From: Pomphorhynchus laevis
Lineage: Eukaryota > Acanthocephala > Palaeacanthocephala > Echinorhynchida > Pomphorhynchidae
NCBI GenBank assembly: GCA_012934845.2
Contig: WNNJ02002642.1
Location: 1-64,000 of the forward strand
Reading direction: 5' to 3'
Length of the DNA stretch: 64,000 bases
Made by a program: the position numbers and the translations under genes. The notes beneath the pieces are model-generated. The model was not told the origin of the DNA. It saw only the letters and a list, made by a program, of their open reading frames with translations, and did not search any database. Below are positions 1-8,339 of this stretch, one piece after another (position 1 is the stretch's first letter; each line of letters begins with the position of its first letter).

Positions 1-47
1 TAAACCAGTTTAAATTATCTTGTTATCTCAGTTAACTACTTACAACA

Positions 48-78
48 CTAAAGATGACGTGCCGTTGTGCCGTCGAAA
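48..78 (+). ncRNA. Degenerate hammerhead core (copy A)
   Basis: CTAAAGA followed by a GACG...CGTC stem with a duplicated GTGCCGT insert, then GAAA. The core is altered from CUGANGA. It is the decayed partner of the intact minus-strand core at 17287-17309. An identical degenerate copy is at 17402-17432. Confidence 0.5.
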
Positions 79-285
79 TATTGGATTTTTCTAATCAAAT
101 TAATATTCTTGTTTCCTCGCCTTCTTGTAATAATTCAGATTGGAAACGAACTTTCTCTAATATAAAGAATAAATTTAAACTCTTAAGTGCCAAAATCATG
201 GAAACGGAAGGTGCTCGGGGTCAATGTTAAATGATCAAAATTAAAATAGCAAGACGCCCCGCATGAGTCAGAAAATTTATTGAAT

Positions 286-314
286 TTTCGATTCCAGTTT
301 GGAATCATCATCAG
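286..314 (-). ncRNA. Hammerhead ribozyme core, left arm
   Basis: Reading the minus strand: CTGATGA, then stem II GATTCC/GGAATC (6 bp), then GAAA. All invariant core positions of CUGANGA-stem II-GAAA are present. Stems I and III were not resolved, so activity is inferred. Confidence 0.7.
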
Positions 315-390
315 AAATTGTATGTTTTTTAGAAACCGAAATTTTTTAAAGGTCTTTTAAAAATTTTGGTTTCTAAAAAACATACAATTT

Positions 391-419
391 CTGATGATGA
401 TTCCAAACTGGAATCGAAA
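391..419 (+). ncRNA. Hammerhead ribozyme core, right arm
   Basis: Mirror of the core at 286-314: CTGATGA at 391-397, stem II GATTCC/GGAATC, and GAAA at 416-419. Intact core; flanking stems not resolved. Confidence 0.7.
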
Positions 420-693
420 ATTCAATAAATTTTCTGACTCATGCGGGGCGTCTTGCCATTTTAATTTTGATCTTAAGTGCCAAATTTTTATAGGTGGATA
501 ATAAAGACTATACTTTGCATTTGAATATGATACTAGATAGTTTATAAGAGGAAATACATCATTAGCATGTATTTGGCCCTCGGTGCTATGTTGGGTAGAA
601 GACTTAGGAGCCGAAACCTGATAGCATAGAAGTTCCTCCTGATGACCTCTAATAGACTCACGTAAACTCACTTAGACTCAGTTAGCTGATTTG

Positions 694-752
694 ATATGCT
701 ACTGTTATCGTCGTTCTTCCTCCTCTGGCTAGAAATGATTGCGTAATAAAAA
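694..752 (+). repeat. Hammerhead-SINE tail upstream of MVD
   Basis: About 55 bases match 36598-36650, the segment just after the type III hammerhead of the SINE at 36420-36715 (shared TGCTACTGTTATCGTCG and TGGCTAGA-ATGATTGCGTA). The match ends about 65 bases before the MVD start codon. The duplicate lies at about 18050-18108. It is either a SINE remnant now part of the MVD 5' region, or a captured piece of MVD upstream DNA in the SINE. Confidence 0.65.
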
Positions 753-818
753 ACGTTTTCATAGAAAGTTGGAACAACTTTATAACTTGCAGTTTTTTCT
801 ATTTCATTTTGAAAAATA

Positions 819-1892
819 ATGGATTGTAGTAAAATTACAGTAAGAACAGCGCCGAATATTGCGATTGTAAAATACTGGGGTAAATCAGATGTTGACGATA
901 ACATCCCGTACAATTCATCATTATCACTAACACTTGATTCCGATGACTTGAATACAACGACAACTGTATCTTTAAATTTTGCATCATTTCACAACATCAT
1001 AATTAATGGAAAGAAACTCGATGAGACCCCGTATAGAATTAACAAAATGATCAATTATCTACAGCAATATAGCAAAGAAGGTGATCGACAGCTTTATTTT
1101 AATATTCTATCTGAGAATAGTTTTCCAACGGCTAGCGGATTGGCTAGTTCTGCTTCAATGTCATCTATAGCCATAGGTCTGGCATATTTTTATCAAATAA
1201 CCAACAATGATCGTATTGCTGAAGCAGCTAGAATTGGATCAGGTAGTGCATGTCGAAGTATCTACGGTGGATTCGTCACATGGACATATCGTAAGCCATC
1301 AATACCCACGCAAATATATTCCGCTGACTATTGGCCGGAGTTGTATGTTACTATTCTGGTTTTGGATTCATCTGTGGAGCAAATTTCAAGTGCTACAGAA
1401 ATGCAACTTAGTATGCAAACCAGTGAACTTATACAATTCAGACAGCAAAACGCCCAGGATAGAATATCTCAAGTAGTGGAGTCTATTCGAGAGAAGGATT
1501 TTGATACACTAGCTGATTGTATAATGAAAGAAAGCAACCAGTTACACGCAATTTGCTTAGACACTTTTCCACCATTATTATATCTAAACTCGGCAAGTTA
1601 CGAAGTAATTAAATTTACCAATGTCTTTAATGAGTTCCTATGCGAGATGCATGACTCAAAGGAGTTGAATGAGCGTTGCAGGATAAAGGAAAGCGCAAAT
1701 TACATTGCTTATAGCTTTGATGCTGGTCCGAATGCTTTTATGTTTTCTTTATATCCTACAATGCTATTGTTTATTTCTATGCTGAAAAGTCTTAACGATA
1801 CTCATAACTTAAATTCCAACTTGTCTGGTAAGATAACGGAAATATTGGACTCACACTGTTTGTATGAAGATATTAAAAAAAAGTTGAGTTAG
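819..1892 (+). CDS. MVD: Mevalonate diphosphate decarboxylase, C-terminally altered copy A
   Basis: GHMP-family enzyme of the mevalonate pathway; the family decarboxylates mevalonate diphosphate to isopentenyl diphosphate using ATP, normally in the cytosol. The 357-residue frame has the family landmarks: APNIAIVKYWGK (11-22), the GHMP glycine/serine loop FPTASGLASSAS (102-113), the SGSACRSIYGG segment with the catalytic arginine near 146, and FDAGPNA with the catalytic aspartate near 301. After residue 338 the sequence departs from copy B: about 75 bases are replaced by about 50 unrelated bases, giving a 17-residue novel tail and an early stop. The missing C-terminal codons survive as untranslated sequence up to about 2011. 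All visible active-site residues lie before the break, but loss of the C-terminal structure probably impairs folding. There are no introns. Confidence 0.92.
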   Translation: MDCSKITVRTAPNIAIVKYWGKSDVDDNIPYNSSLSLTLDSDDLNTTTTVSLNFASFHNIIINGKKLDETPYRINKMINYLQQYSKEGDRQLYFNILSENSFPTASGLASSASMSSIAIGLAYFYQITNNDRIAEAARIGSGSACRSIYGGFVTWTYRKPSIPTQIYSADYWPELYVTILVLDSSVEQISSATEMQLSMQTSELIQFRQQNAQDRISQVVESIREKDFDTLADCIMKESNQLHAICLDTFPPLLYLNSASYEVIKFTNVFNEFLCEMHDSKELNERCRIKESANYIAYSFDAGPNAFMFSLYPTMLLFISMLKSLNDTHNLNSNLSGKITEILDSHCLYEDIKKKLS

Positions 1893-2011
1893 AGGATAAA
1901 GTTATTAGTTCAGCTGCAATTACAAATCATTTATTACAGATATTGCCATATATCCAAGATATTATTGTTACAAAAGGCGGTCCAGATCCATTAACAATAA
2001 TTTCGAAATAG
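1893..2011 (+). pseudogene. Orphaned 3' coding remnant of MVD copy A
   Basis: Downstream of the early stop of copy A, about 115 bases match the last 38 or so codons of copy B, including the stretch that encodes its final VTKGGPDPLTIISK. They lie past the stop and are not in the frame of the upstream ORF. This shows that copy A descended from a full-length gene and was altered internally, rather than simply cut off. Confidence 0.85.
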
Positions 2012-2224
2012 ATTATATTTATTTATGGATCTTAGATACACATTTGTTTTAGAATTTAAATTTTAATAGTATCGAATTAAAAAAAATATTTTACTTATTT
2101 AAAATAAAAATATTTAATTATTTTGGTTATTTTTACATGCAAAATGATGATAAAATTTAAAATAATGTGTCAATTTGTATAATAATAGTAAATACTAATA
2201 TAATTTAATTAAAATTATTAATTC

Positions 2225-2690
2225 TTTTGTAGAATTAATACTGAAATAGTGTTTTATACCAGTATTAATTTCGATTACCTTGCAATATTTTTTAAAAGTG
2301 TGCTTTAATTACTTTAAGTATTTTATTCATATAAACAGAAAGTGGTTTTAATGTACATTTAAACGCACTACATATGAACCTAGGTTTTATTGGATTTTTA
2401 TGTAATTTTGGATTCCAATATAATATAGGTATAGTTTTATTATCTAATTCAACCTTTATACCCTTTTTATCCATTATAGAACAGTGACTTGTAATAATTG
2501 TTTCTAAACTCAACTCACTACGTTCATATGTTGGATTTACATTTAAATCATTAGAATTAACCTCTTTCATTAGTATATCATAATAAAGCCTTTTGCATAT
2601 GAAGACAAAGTTATTACGAGCTTTATTAATAATTGTTATTATATAGTTATCCTTTAATTTGGTACGTTCTATATACATATCTTTATTAAT
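2225..2690 (-). pseudogene. PLE-like reverse transcriptase fragment
   Basis: A 128-residue frame (2292-2678) contains PILYWNPKLHKNPIKPRFI followed by TLKPLSVYMNKILKVIKAHF. This is the PKxHKNP...R.I block typical of the Penelope-like RT clade. It corresponds closely to the plus-strand scrap at 45864-46163; a one-base difference after AHF ends the frame here, where the other copy reads on. N- and C-terminal RT motifs, including the catalytic D-D box, are absent. It starts exactly where the MVD duplication ends. Confidence 0.7.
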
Positions 2691-3190
2691 TTGATCTTTC
2701 CTTTTGTACAGGAAAGATCAAATTAATTGATATCAATTGATATTAATATATAAGTCTTAATTGTTATCACAATTAAGACTGCAATCGCATTCAGTTTCTA
2801 TGATGTTTCTAATATTATCGTTACATATAGATTTCAATTCTTTATTATAATTACAAATTTTGCGTCCTAATGGCGGTAGGATATATAATTAAACGATAAA
2901 TAATAAATAATTATAATATTTTATAGAATTTATATTTTTATCAAGTTAAAATTTAAAATTGAAATATAAAATAAAAGTCAATTTTTATGAATTGACTAAT
3001 AAATAACAGACGTTGTATCAGAATAAGAATTTGATGCTATGGCCGAAACCATCAGGCCGAAACCATCAGGCCGAAACCTGATGCGATGCTATCAGGTATA
3101 TGATAGCATCGCATCATGATATATGATGATATAGATGATATATGACTAATAAATGTATTCGAATATTGATTAGAGGTCATTAGAATGACC
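2691..3190 (-). repeat. Hairpin-rich AT DNA and inverted AT-rich repeat
   Basis: About 2885-3045 is a minus-strand copy of the AT-rich dispersed repeat (compare 30130-30300). It is followed by a 16-bp motif containing GGCCGAAACCATCA, repeated about three times (3040-3085), and a perfect 15-bp hairpin at 3080-3115. Smaller hairpins are at about 2687-2730 and 2754-2787. No gene is seen. Confidence 0.6.
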
Positions 3191-3574
3191 TGCTAGACAT
3201 CAGCGCTATTGTTGTGGGTTTGTTTCTTAGCTCTCGTCTTATTTGTCTTTGCCATTTTTGTAAGTTTATTGTAAGTAGATTTTGTAAGTACATTTGTTAT
3301 TCTAGGTGTGTGTTTAAGGTCTTAAAAATTTTTTGTTCTCCTTTTTTGTTTTGAGATATAGCTTTTATAGCTTTTCCGCAGAAGGAAACTCAGGGTTGTT
3401 CGTACTGTCCTCGACAGAGACTGCATAAATTTACTGTTTTATATAAAGATATTAAGATATTAAAGATATGGATTAGACTAGATTCACGCTCACAAGTGAA
3501 AGCAAATCTTCCATTGCGGATGGGCGGACTAGGAATACTAATATAAAATATAATACATTAAATAATTAAATACG
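3191..3574 (-). pseudogene. CR1-type LINE ORF1 start scrap and unassigned DNA
   Basis: On the minus strand near 3190-3256 a short frame starts MAKTNKTRAKKQ, resembling the MAKKINKQAKYN start of the CR1-type ORF1 at 60771. It stops after about 20 codons. The rest of the interval has no recognisable gene. It lies between two inverted copies of the AT-rich repeat. Confidence 0.4.
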
Positions 3575-3889
3575 TCCTTACACACGTATTTGGCCCCGCT
3601 GCTATGTTGGGTAGATGATATAGGGGCCAAAACCTGATAACATAGATGTTCCTCCTGATGACCTCTAATCCTTATTCTGATACAACGTCTATTATTTATT
3701 AGTCAATTTATAAAAATGACTTTTATTTTAAATTTCAATTTTTTATTTTAACTTGATTTAAATTATAAAAAATCTTAAAACAATTATTTATTTTATTATT
3801 TAATTATTAAATTTTGATTTAGCATTATTATGTTTTGTTTATTTTATAATTATATTAAATACGTAGACTCAGTTAGCTGATTTGATTTT
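3575..3889 (+). repeat. AT-rich dispersed repeat
   Basis: Carries the GGCCCC...GGGGCC / CTATGTT...AACATAG pseudoknot-like head (about 3590-3645), the CTGATGACCTCTAAT motif, the AT-rich body and the terminal TCAGTTAGCTGATTT. It is inverted relative to the copy at 2885-3045. The LINE tail at 3896 begins immediately after it. Confidence 0.75.
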
Positions 3890-3895
3890 ATCTGA

Positions 3896-4978
3896 TGCAG
3901 TATGCCGATGATATCCTTCTCTACTCTCATGTGCATCATCTCTGTATCCATGACCTCGCTACTTCTACCAGAAATAGTCTTATGTCTATATCCAGCCTTC
4001 TTTCATCTCTTCCTCTAGATATTAATCCTAAAAAGTCCAAAATCATTTGGATCATCCCAATATGATTTTCTTAGATTTTCACGTCGACAATTTCCTTTCA
4101 CTCAAGCATTTTGTTCACAACAACGTTCGCGCTTCTTTCTTATTTCTTCGTGATCTCCGTCGCATTCGTATGCTTATCCATTTCCCCTCTTGTCGCGTTT
4201 TTATATCGTCTCTCCTATTTTCCAAAATTGATTATTGCCTTAGCTTTTCTTGCCAACTCTTCAAATTCTGCGTTTTTACCTCAACAACTTATTATAAACT
4301 CTGTGATCGTGTATCTTGCATCTTCGTTGCTTCAACCCTATCTCCCATAAACTTTCCGTCCTATCTTAATCCACAATTAACCTTCGTGTTAAATTTCGTT
4401 TGCGTATTGTAACATTTTGTCTTCTATTTTGTCACCCACCATCCAACTTATACATTGCTTAACTTTATAATTCGCGATATGCCTCCTTGGCTTTGCGTTC
4501 AAATAATTCTCTACTTCTCCACGTCCCTACGCATTAAACCAACTATGGCCTTCGCTCTTATATAGTCGCTGCTTCACTTGTCTGGAATACTTTGTCAGCT
4601 TACGTCCATTCTTCTTTGTAGATGCTCCACTTGCCTGGAATTCTTTGTTAGCTTAAGTCCGTTCTTCCTCGTCGGTTCCACTCTACAAACAACGTCTACG
4701 TTCTTAAACTGGGGCTCATCCACAATAAATCAAGAAATCAATTTTCTCAACATTGTATCTAACTCACAATTCTATCATACATCTTCAACGAACTGTTCAA
4801 CATTCTCCCTGACGCCTCGTCACATTCCACTAATCTCCCTTATCTTCAATATACTTGCTTCAATTTCATCATCATTTTTATTTTACATTCTATGTTTTGT
4901 TTTATTATTTGTTTTTTCTTTTTCTTCTACATGGGCTTGTAATCATGCATTTGCGTGAATTTGCCACTATAAATAAAT
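3896..4978 (+). pseudogene. 5'-truncated L2/CR1-type LINE, RT C-terminal part
   Basis: The frame at 3896 begins MQYADDILLYSH, the catalytic YADD motif of LINE reverse transcriptase, and continues with NPKKSKIIWIIP, matching the minus-strand L2-type LINE at 36716-39990. Further fragments show IRMLIHFPSCRVFISSLLFSKIDYC-like and LWNTLSA-like C-terminal LINE segments, in several frames with stops. Near 4560-4690 a short segment around ACTTG-CTGGAAT-CTTTGT is duplicated. The tail near 4965-4995 is A/T-rich. The element entered truncated at the YADD box and then decayed. Confidence 0.75.
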
Positions 4979-5048
4979 ATTTTTTTTGTAATATTATTTA
5001 TTAAAAAAGAAAAGTTAATTTACAGAAATTAGGTTCCCGTAAACGGGC

Positions 5049-5831
5049 CTATAAATGAGATTTATTGTCAGGAAAGATTGGATGTCTTCTACTTGATCGC
5101 GGCATTTGCAGACATAGTGAAGAAGCACGTGCAATCGATAAGCTAATCTTGCGTTTAAGGTGAACCAATACATCACTATATTTTTCTGATTTTAACCTCG
5201 ATGATATCGAGGCAATGTCCTTGAGTAGCTTAAGAGCTCGCGGTCCAACTCCTCCTGATGATGAAAAAATTAATGGTATAAACTTGCTTTCTTCCACACT
5301 GACAATTCTTTCATTGTATTTGCTGTTTTTGCGATTTTCATTATATTCAAAGGCGGCGAGAGGCGAACTGCTGGCATATGACGGAGCATGTACTGAAAAA
5401 AACATTGACGTCAAAAAACGTCCGCTCATATCGATTGTCCTGTAGTCCATAACATGAAATGTCTAGGCGCGCATTGTTATTTTTCGTTGTTGAATTATTC
5501 ATGAATTCTAAGCTGTCTGGAATCTTTTGCAAAGTTGGTTCGACTTCGACGCCGTGGCATATCTCTGATAATGCATAAGCGATCGTGTTCCGAATATCGT
5601 TGTGACGGATTATTGGTACACCACCGCGTTTACATCATAATGCGTGAATAATGCCATTTGTTGTACCGCATATACATGTTTTTTGTTTAGATCTGGTGGA
5701 TTCCATCCATATATGGAACATATGGCATCCCTAAATTCATAAGAATGGAGATGAAAGTTATCAACGGCTAGAGGAAGCGCACTTAGCCATGATGAAGCGC
5801 AATTCTGAGTAGCATGGTTAATTGCATTCAA
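5049..5831 (-). pseudogene. C-terminal zinc knuckle and nuclease region of the LINE
   Basis: Spread over several frames: SWLSALPL and FRDAICSIYGWNPP (about 5800-5690), a C-x-C...H...C knuckle followed by GGVPIIRHNDIRN (about 5665-5595), ARLDISCYGLQDNRYERTFFDVNVF (about 5475-5400; only the LDI and FFDVNV cores are diagnostic) and APSY...KYNERI...SGGVGPRALK (5380-5220). The LDI...FFDV spacing fits a PD-(D/E)XK-type core. The frame changes at least twice and has internal stops, so this copy could not make the nuclease as read. Confidence 0.7.
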
Positions 5832-6095
5832 TACTGCTTGTTGAGCCCTTTGTTTGACATCAATTAAACAGTTCTTGTAAACATTAATTCGTTGACAAGA
5901 AATACTTTTTATAACATCTGCTTGTACTTGTCACAGAGTTTCTCCTGTATATTCAGAATCATAAGTATTACAGATTAGTTGTGCGTTTTCATACTCCAGT
6001 GTGGATGTGAAAATGGGGTCTAATACGCCTAGACATCCTAGTATAAGAGGTGAGGTTAATAGTGTCTACCAATCATGATTCAAGATTCGACTTGT

Positions 6096-7580
6096 TTAAG
6101 ATGGTAAAAGCTTGTCTTTTAGTATGGTCAACAGCGTTGACAAATGCCCGCATTCAAATGTTGTATTTCTGAAAAAGTGTGTCCATTTCCATTGTACTGA
6201 TTTTGTAAGACCGATATACGATACATGTGGATCAACTTTGGCTATTTCTACTAAACGATCAAGTAGACGAGTCCAACTTTGAGATTTATCAAGTGCAACC
6301 GAATCTACATACTCGGTAGTGCCTATAGGAATGCCAAGTATCATAATACCATCCGATGATATTCCAATTTCTTTCAATGGGCATGCTTGCTTCATTTCAG
6401 ATGGATGAGTAAGCAGTTGTGTTTTCTTAGCGTTAACGAAATATCCGTATTGAGGTCCATCGCTTTTCAATACATTCCATACTATATTTAACTCGTCAAT
6501 AGTACCGACAAAGTTTGCATCATCCGCAAACCAAACTTGTGTAATGCTGGGAATATTGTTTTTAATTTTGTTGATCAACGGAAGTGATGCCATGGAGAAA
6601 GCCGCCATAGCTAAGGGGTCTCCTTGTGTGAACCCCTCTCGAGAAAATATGCTTGTACCGCCAAGCACTAGTTGAGCGTCAGTTCTGTAAGTGTTTGCAA
6701 GAACACAAGCCAACGAAGGACAAATGTATTGTATATTGTGAATAGCAGTTTGTCGATTTAAAGAGTTAAATGCGTTAGAAGCATCCACGGCAAGAACACA
6801 ACGTTGTTTATTCGACATAAATGCGGATTTGATGGAATGAATAGCAAACTCAATTCCGCCACGTTGTGATGCTGCCAGTTGACTCTTTCCAGCCACGTCT
6901 TGCAAGTCGAATTTTACCACTTCAAGTATGGCTTTACATACTATGCGTCTCGTAACTTCACACACTCCTATCGGTCTTATGCCCCCAGATTTCTTAGGGA
7001 TAGCGACAAGCCTACATGTCGTAAACGCATCAAGAACACCAGGAGGAATTTTATCAGTAGTTAATCGAATTGTGAATTCAGCCAAAGCCCTGGCAAGGTT
7101 ACGTGAATGATTTCCGAAGCCTGTGAGCATGAATTTCCATAGATTCGAATCACATCCTGACGGTCCTGCACTTCCGTTAGTCTTTTTACAAGCTTTGATG
7201 ATAGCGTCTTCGTCAATTTGCGTGAAGCGTACAGAGTGATGTGTGATCGCTTCATGAATTGGTGATGACAGAAGAGAATCAGGATGTAGATTTTCTGGGA
7301 TAGGGTGTAGATTTTCAAGCACTTCTTTGACAGATGAAGATCCAACCATAACATTAGGGCCTAGCGGACCTGACGAATCATTGTTATCAAGAATCGCGGA
7401 ACTTGCAGCAACTTTCCCTCGTAACATTAGTCTAACATAATTCTTTTTCCAATCCGTCATATGTGAATTTTTTATAGGTTCACTAAAAGCTACTTGTAGG
7501 TAATTGGCCTCGTCAAAAAGCTCTTTATATTTTTTTGTTGACCACAAAGCCAGTCTGTTCTCTAATGTTTTTCGAATCAC
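6096..7580 (-). CDS. Reverse transcriptase of the nuclease LINE
   Basis: A 494-residue frame. Motifs in order: GSAGPSGCDSNLWK near 135-148, RPIGVCEVTRRIVCKAIL near 205-222, LAVDASNAFNSLN (RT motif A) near 260, TQGDPLAMA (motif B) near 310, and FADDANFVG (catalytic box) near 350, then GYFVNAKKTQLL. The catalytic aspartates are present. The listed start is a GTG that overlaps the upstream frame's stop; family similarity continues upstream of it (LQRIPSKK), so it is not a true start. The frame ends at 6096, before the zinc knuckle and nuclease. Confidence 0.85.
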   Translation of the reverse strand: MIRKTLENRLALWSTKKYKELFDEANYLQVAFSEPIKNSHMTDWKKNYVRLMLRGKVAASSAILDNNDSSGPLGPNVMVGSSSVKEVLENLHPIPENLHPDSLLSSPIHEAITHHSVRFTQIDEDAIIKACKKTNGSAGPSGCDSNLWKFMLTGFGNHSRNLARALAEFTIRLTTDKIPPGVLDAFTTCRLVAIPKKSGGIRPIGVCEVTRRIVCKAILEVVKFDLQDVAGKSQLAASQRGGIEFAIHSIKSAFMSNKQRCVLAVDASNAFNSLNRQTAIHNIQYICPSLACVLANTYRTDAQLVLGGTSIFSREGFTQGDPLAMAAFSMASLPLINKIKNNIPSITQVWFADDANFVGTIDELNIVWNVLKSDGPQYGYFVNAKKTQLLTHPSEMKQACPLKEIGISSDGIMILGIPIGTTEYVDSVALDKSQSWTRLLDRLVEIAKVDPHVSYIGLTKSVQWKWTHFFRNTTFECGHLSTLLTILKDKLLPS

Positions 7581-8116
7581 GTTAACTTTTTTCGATGGAA
7601 TTCTTTGGAGAACGCATTGTAAAAGACTGTTGCAGACTTGAGAACAGAGTTCTCATTATTATTTTTTTGTGCAACATCGAAATAGAAGTTTGCGATAGTA
7701 TCAATTATAGTATTACTTGCAGAACATCGAGGGAGCACCATGATATTTGGCTTCCAATGAATAACCACTTGATATATTCCCTCAATATTACAAATTTCTA
7801 AGTTATTAGAAATTCCATTATTCACAGATACAATCTGAGTAGCATCAGTAATTACTGTTCTGTTTGCATGATTTTGATATGCATTTCTTTGCGAAGATTC
7901 TGATTCTATAGCGTTTCTGTATATATTATTTTCCGGAATTCCAGTTAAAATACATACATCGGACGATGTACTTATATTCGTCTTATTGATACATCCGCCC
8001 ACTCTACATGTTGTGCATTTTCGACCGGCCTTAACACATTTGCAGTTTTTGCATTTTGCAGCCTGTCCATTGCAATTGCAGCATTTCAATACACTGTCAG
8101 GACGTCCTTTAGGCAT
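7577..8116 (-). CDS. Cysteine-rich N-terminal part of the nuclease LINE
   Basis: A 179-residue frame starting MPKGRPDSVLKC. Residues 12-44 form a dense Cys cluster (CCNCNGQ, CKNCKC, CTTC, GGC) like a CXC/tesmin-type zinc-binding motif, probably for nucleic-acid binding. The last 40 residues align with the segment at 31041-31274 (compare VLKSATVFYNA with ALKEAAVMCQL), after which the match jumps to the +2 frame that leads into the RT. The stop at 7577 therefore looks like the product of one frameshift near 7610. The original protein was probably a single chain. Confidence 0.7.
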   Translation of the reverse strand: MPKGRPDSVLKCCNCNGQAAKCKNCKCVKAGRKCTTCRVGGCINKTNISTSSDVCILTGIPENNIYRNAIESESSQRNAYQNHANRTVITDATQIVSVNNGISNNLEICNIEGIYQVVIHWKPNIMVLPRCSASNTIIDTIANFYFDVAQKNNNENSVLKSATVFYNAFSKEFHRKKLT

Positions 8117-8339
8117 TATTATTGTAAGTAGTTAATTTATTAGCCCAAATAAATAAATGTATTTACTTCAGTTCGCAAACTTTTTTAATGTCGATGTCGT
8201 CGATGGTTGTCGTTGTCGATGTCGTTGATGGTTTTCGTTGTCGATTGTAAGATGGAAAATTGTATGTAATAATGGTTGTCGTCAAAGGGTATATGTGTGT
8301 TTAAGATTGTAATTTGTGTAAGTAGTTTATTAAGCATCA
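8117..8339. repeat. GTCGATGGTT microsatellite-like 5' region
   Basis: Imperfect repeats of GTCGATGGTTGTCGTT-type units at about 8185-8290. Similar units (CGATGGTTGTCGT) lie at 40010-40070, just upstream of an L2-type LINE ORF1, so this is probably LINE 5' untranslated sequence. No gene. Confidence 0.5.

Larger units (their letters stand above)
195..470. repeat. Inserted hammerhead palindrome with 14-bp target duplication (copy A)
   Basis: A 276-bp insertion flanked by the direct repeat TCTTAAGTGCCAAA at 181-194 and 471-484. The same site without the insert is at 29958-29971 (one mismatch). The insert is mostly a near-perfect palindrome with arms 232-350 and 353-470. Each arm carries one hammerhead core, so the two ribozymes are head to head. 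No protein is encoded; the apparent minus-strand ORF at 357-671 crosses an arm and is chance. Confidence 0.85.
158..690 (+). repeat. AT-rich dispersed repeat, interrupted and internally deleted (copy A)
   Basis: Matches the full copy at 29928-30380. Its first part is split by the hammerhead insertion at 195-470, and about 200 bases of AT-rich interior are missing, replaced by short ACTCA-type repeats. It ends in the family motif TCAGTTAGCTGATTT. No ORF, no clear terminal inverted repeats. It sits directly upstream of the MVD promoter region. The duplicate is at 17512-18046. Confidence 0.75.
1..2220 (+). repeat. Direct segmental duplication, copy A
   Basis: This stretch is nearly identical to 17355-19600 in the same orientation. 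It includes a ribozyme-bearing repeat, an AT-rich dispersed repeat with its nested insertion, the MVD upstream region and the MVD reading frame. Similarity stops near 2220, where copy A runs into a PLE-like RT scrap and copy B into unrelated AT-rich DNA. The left limit lies outside the window. Because the nested insertion and its target duplication are in both copies, the duplication came after that insertion. A haplotype or assembly duplicate cannot be excluded from sequence alone. Confidence 0.93.
5040..8116 (-). mobile_element. Non-LTR retrotransposon with restriction-like nuclease, cnidarian-type family
   Basis: The parts follow one another from high to low coordinates: a cysteine-rich N-terminus (about 8116-7600), a reverse transcriptase (7580-6096), a CCHC-like knuckle (about 5660-5620), and a PD-(D/E)XK-type nuclease region (about 5600-5090). 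From memory, proteins with this order are abundant in corals and sponges and less so elsewhere; I know no settled name. The nuclease placed after the RT and a zinc knuckle recalls R2-type elements, but the N-terminal Cys cluster differs. Reading-frame breaks occur near 7610 and at several points between 6096 and 5049. A second, gutted copy is at 30590-33470. Confidence 0.8.

Noticed and set aside
357-671. Minus-strand 104-codon ORF, repeated at 17711-18025
   Set aside because: It runs through one arm of the hammerhead palindrome and the AT-rich repeat; its duplication is due to the segmental copy, not coding selection.
4578-4958. 126-codon plus-strand ORF
   Set aside because: A frame-shifted reading of the L2-like LINE tail with low-complexity T-rich sequence.
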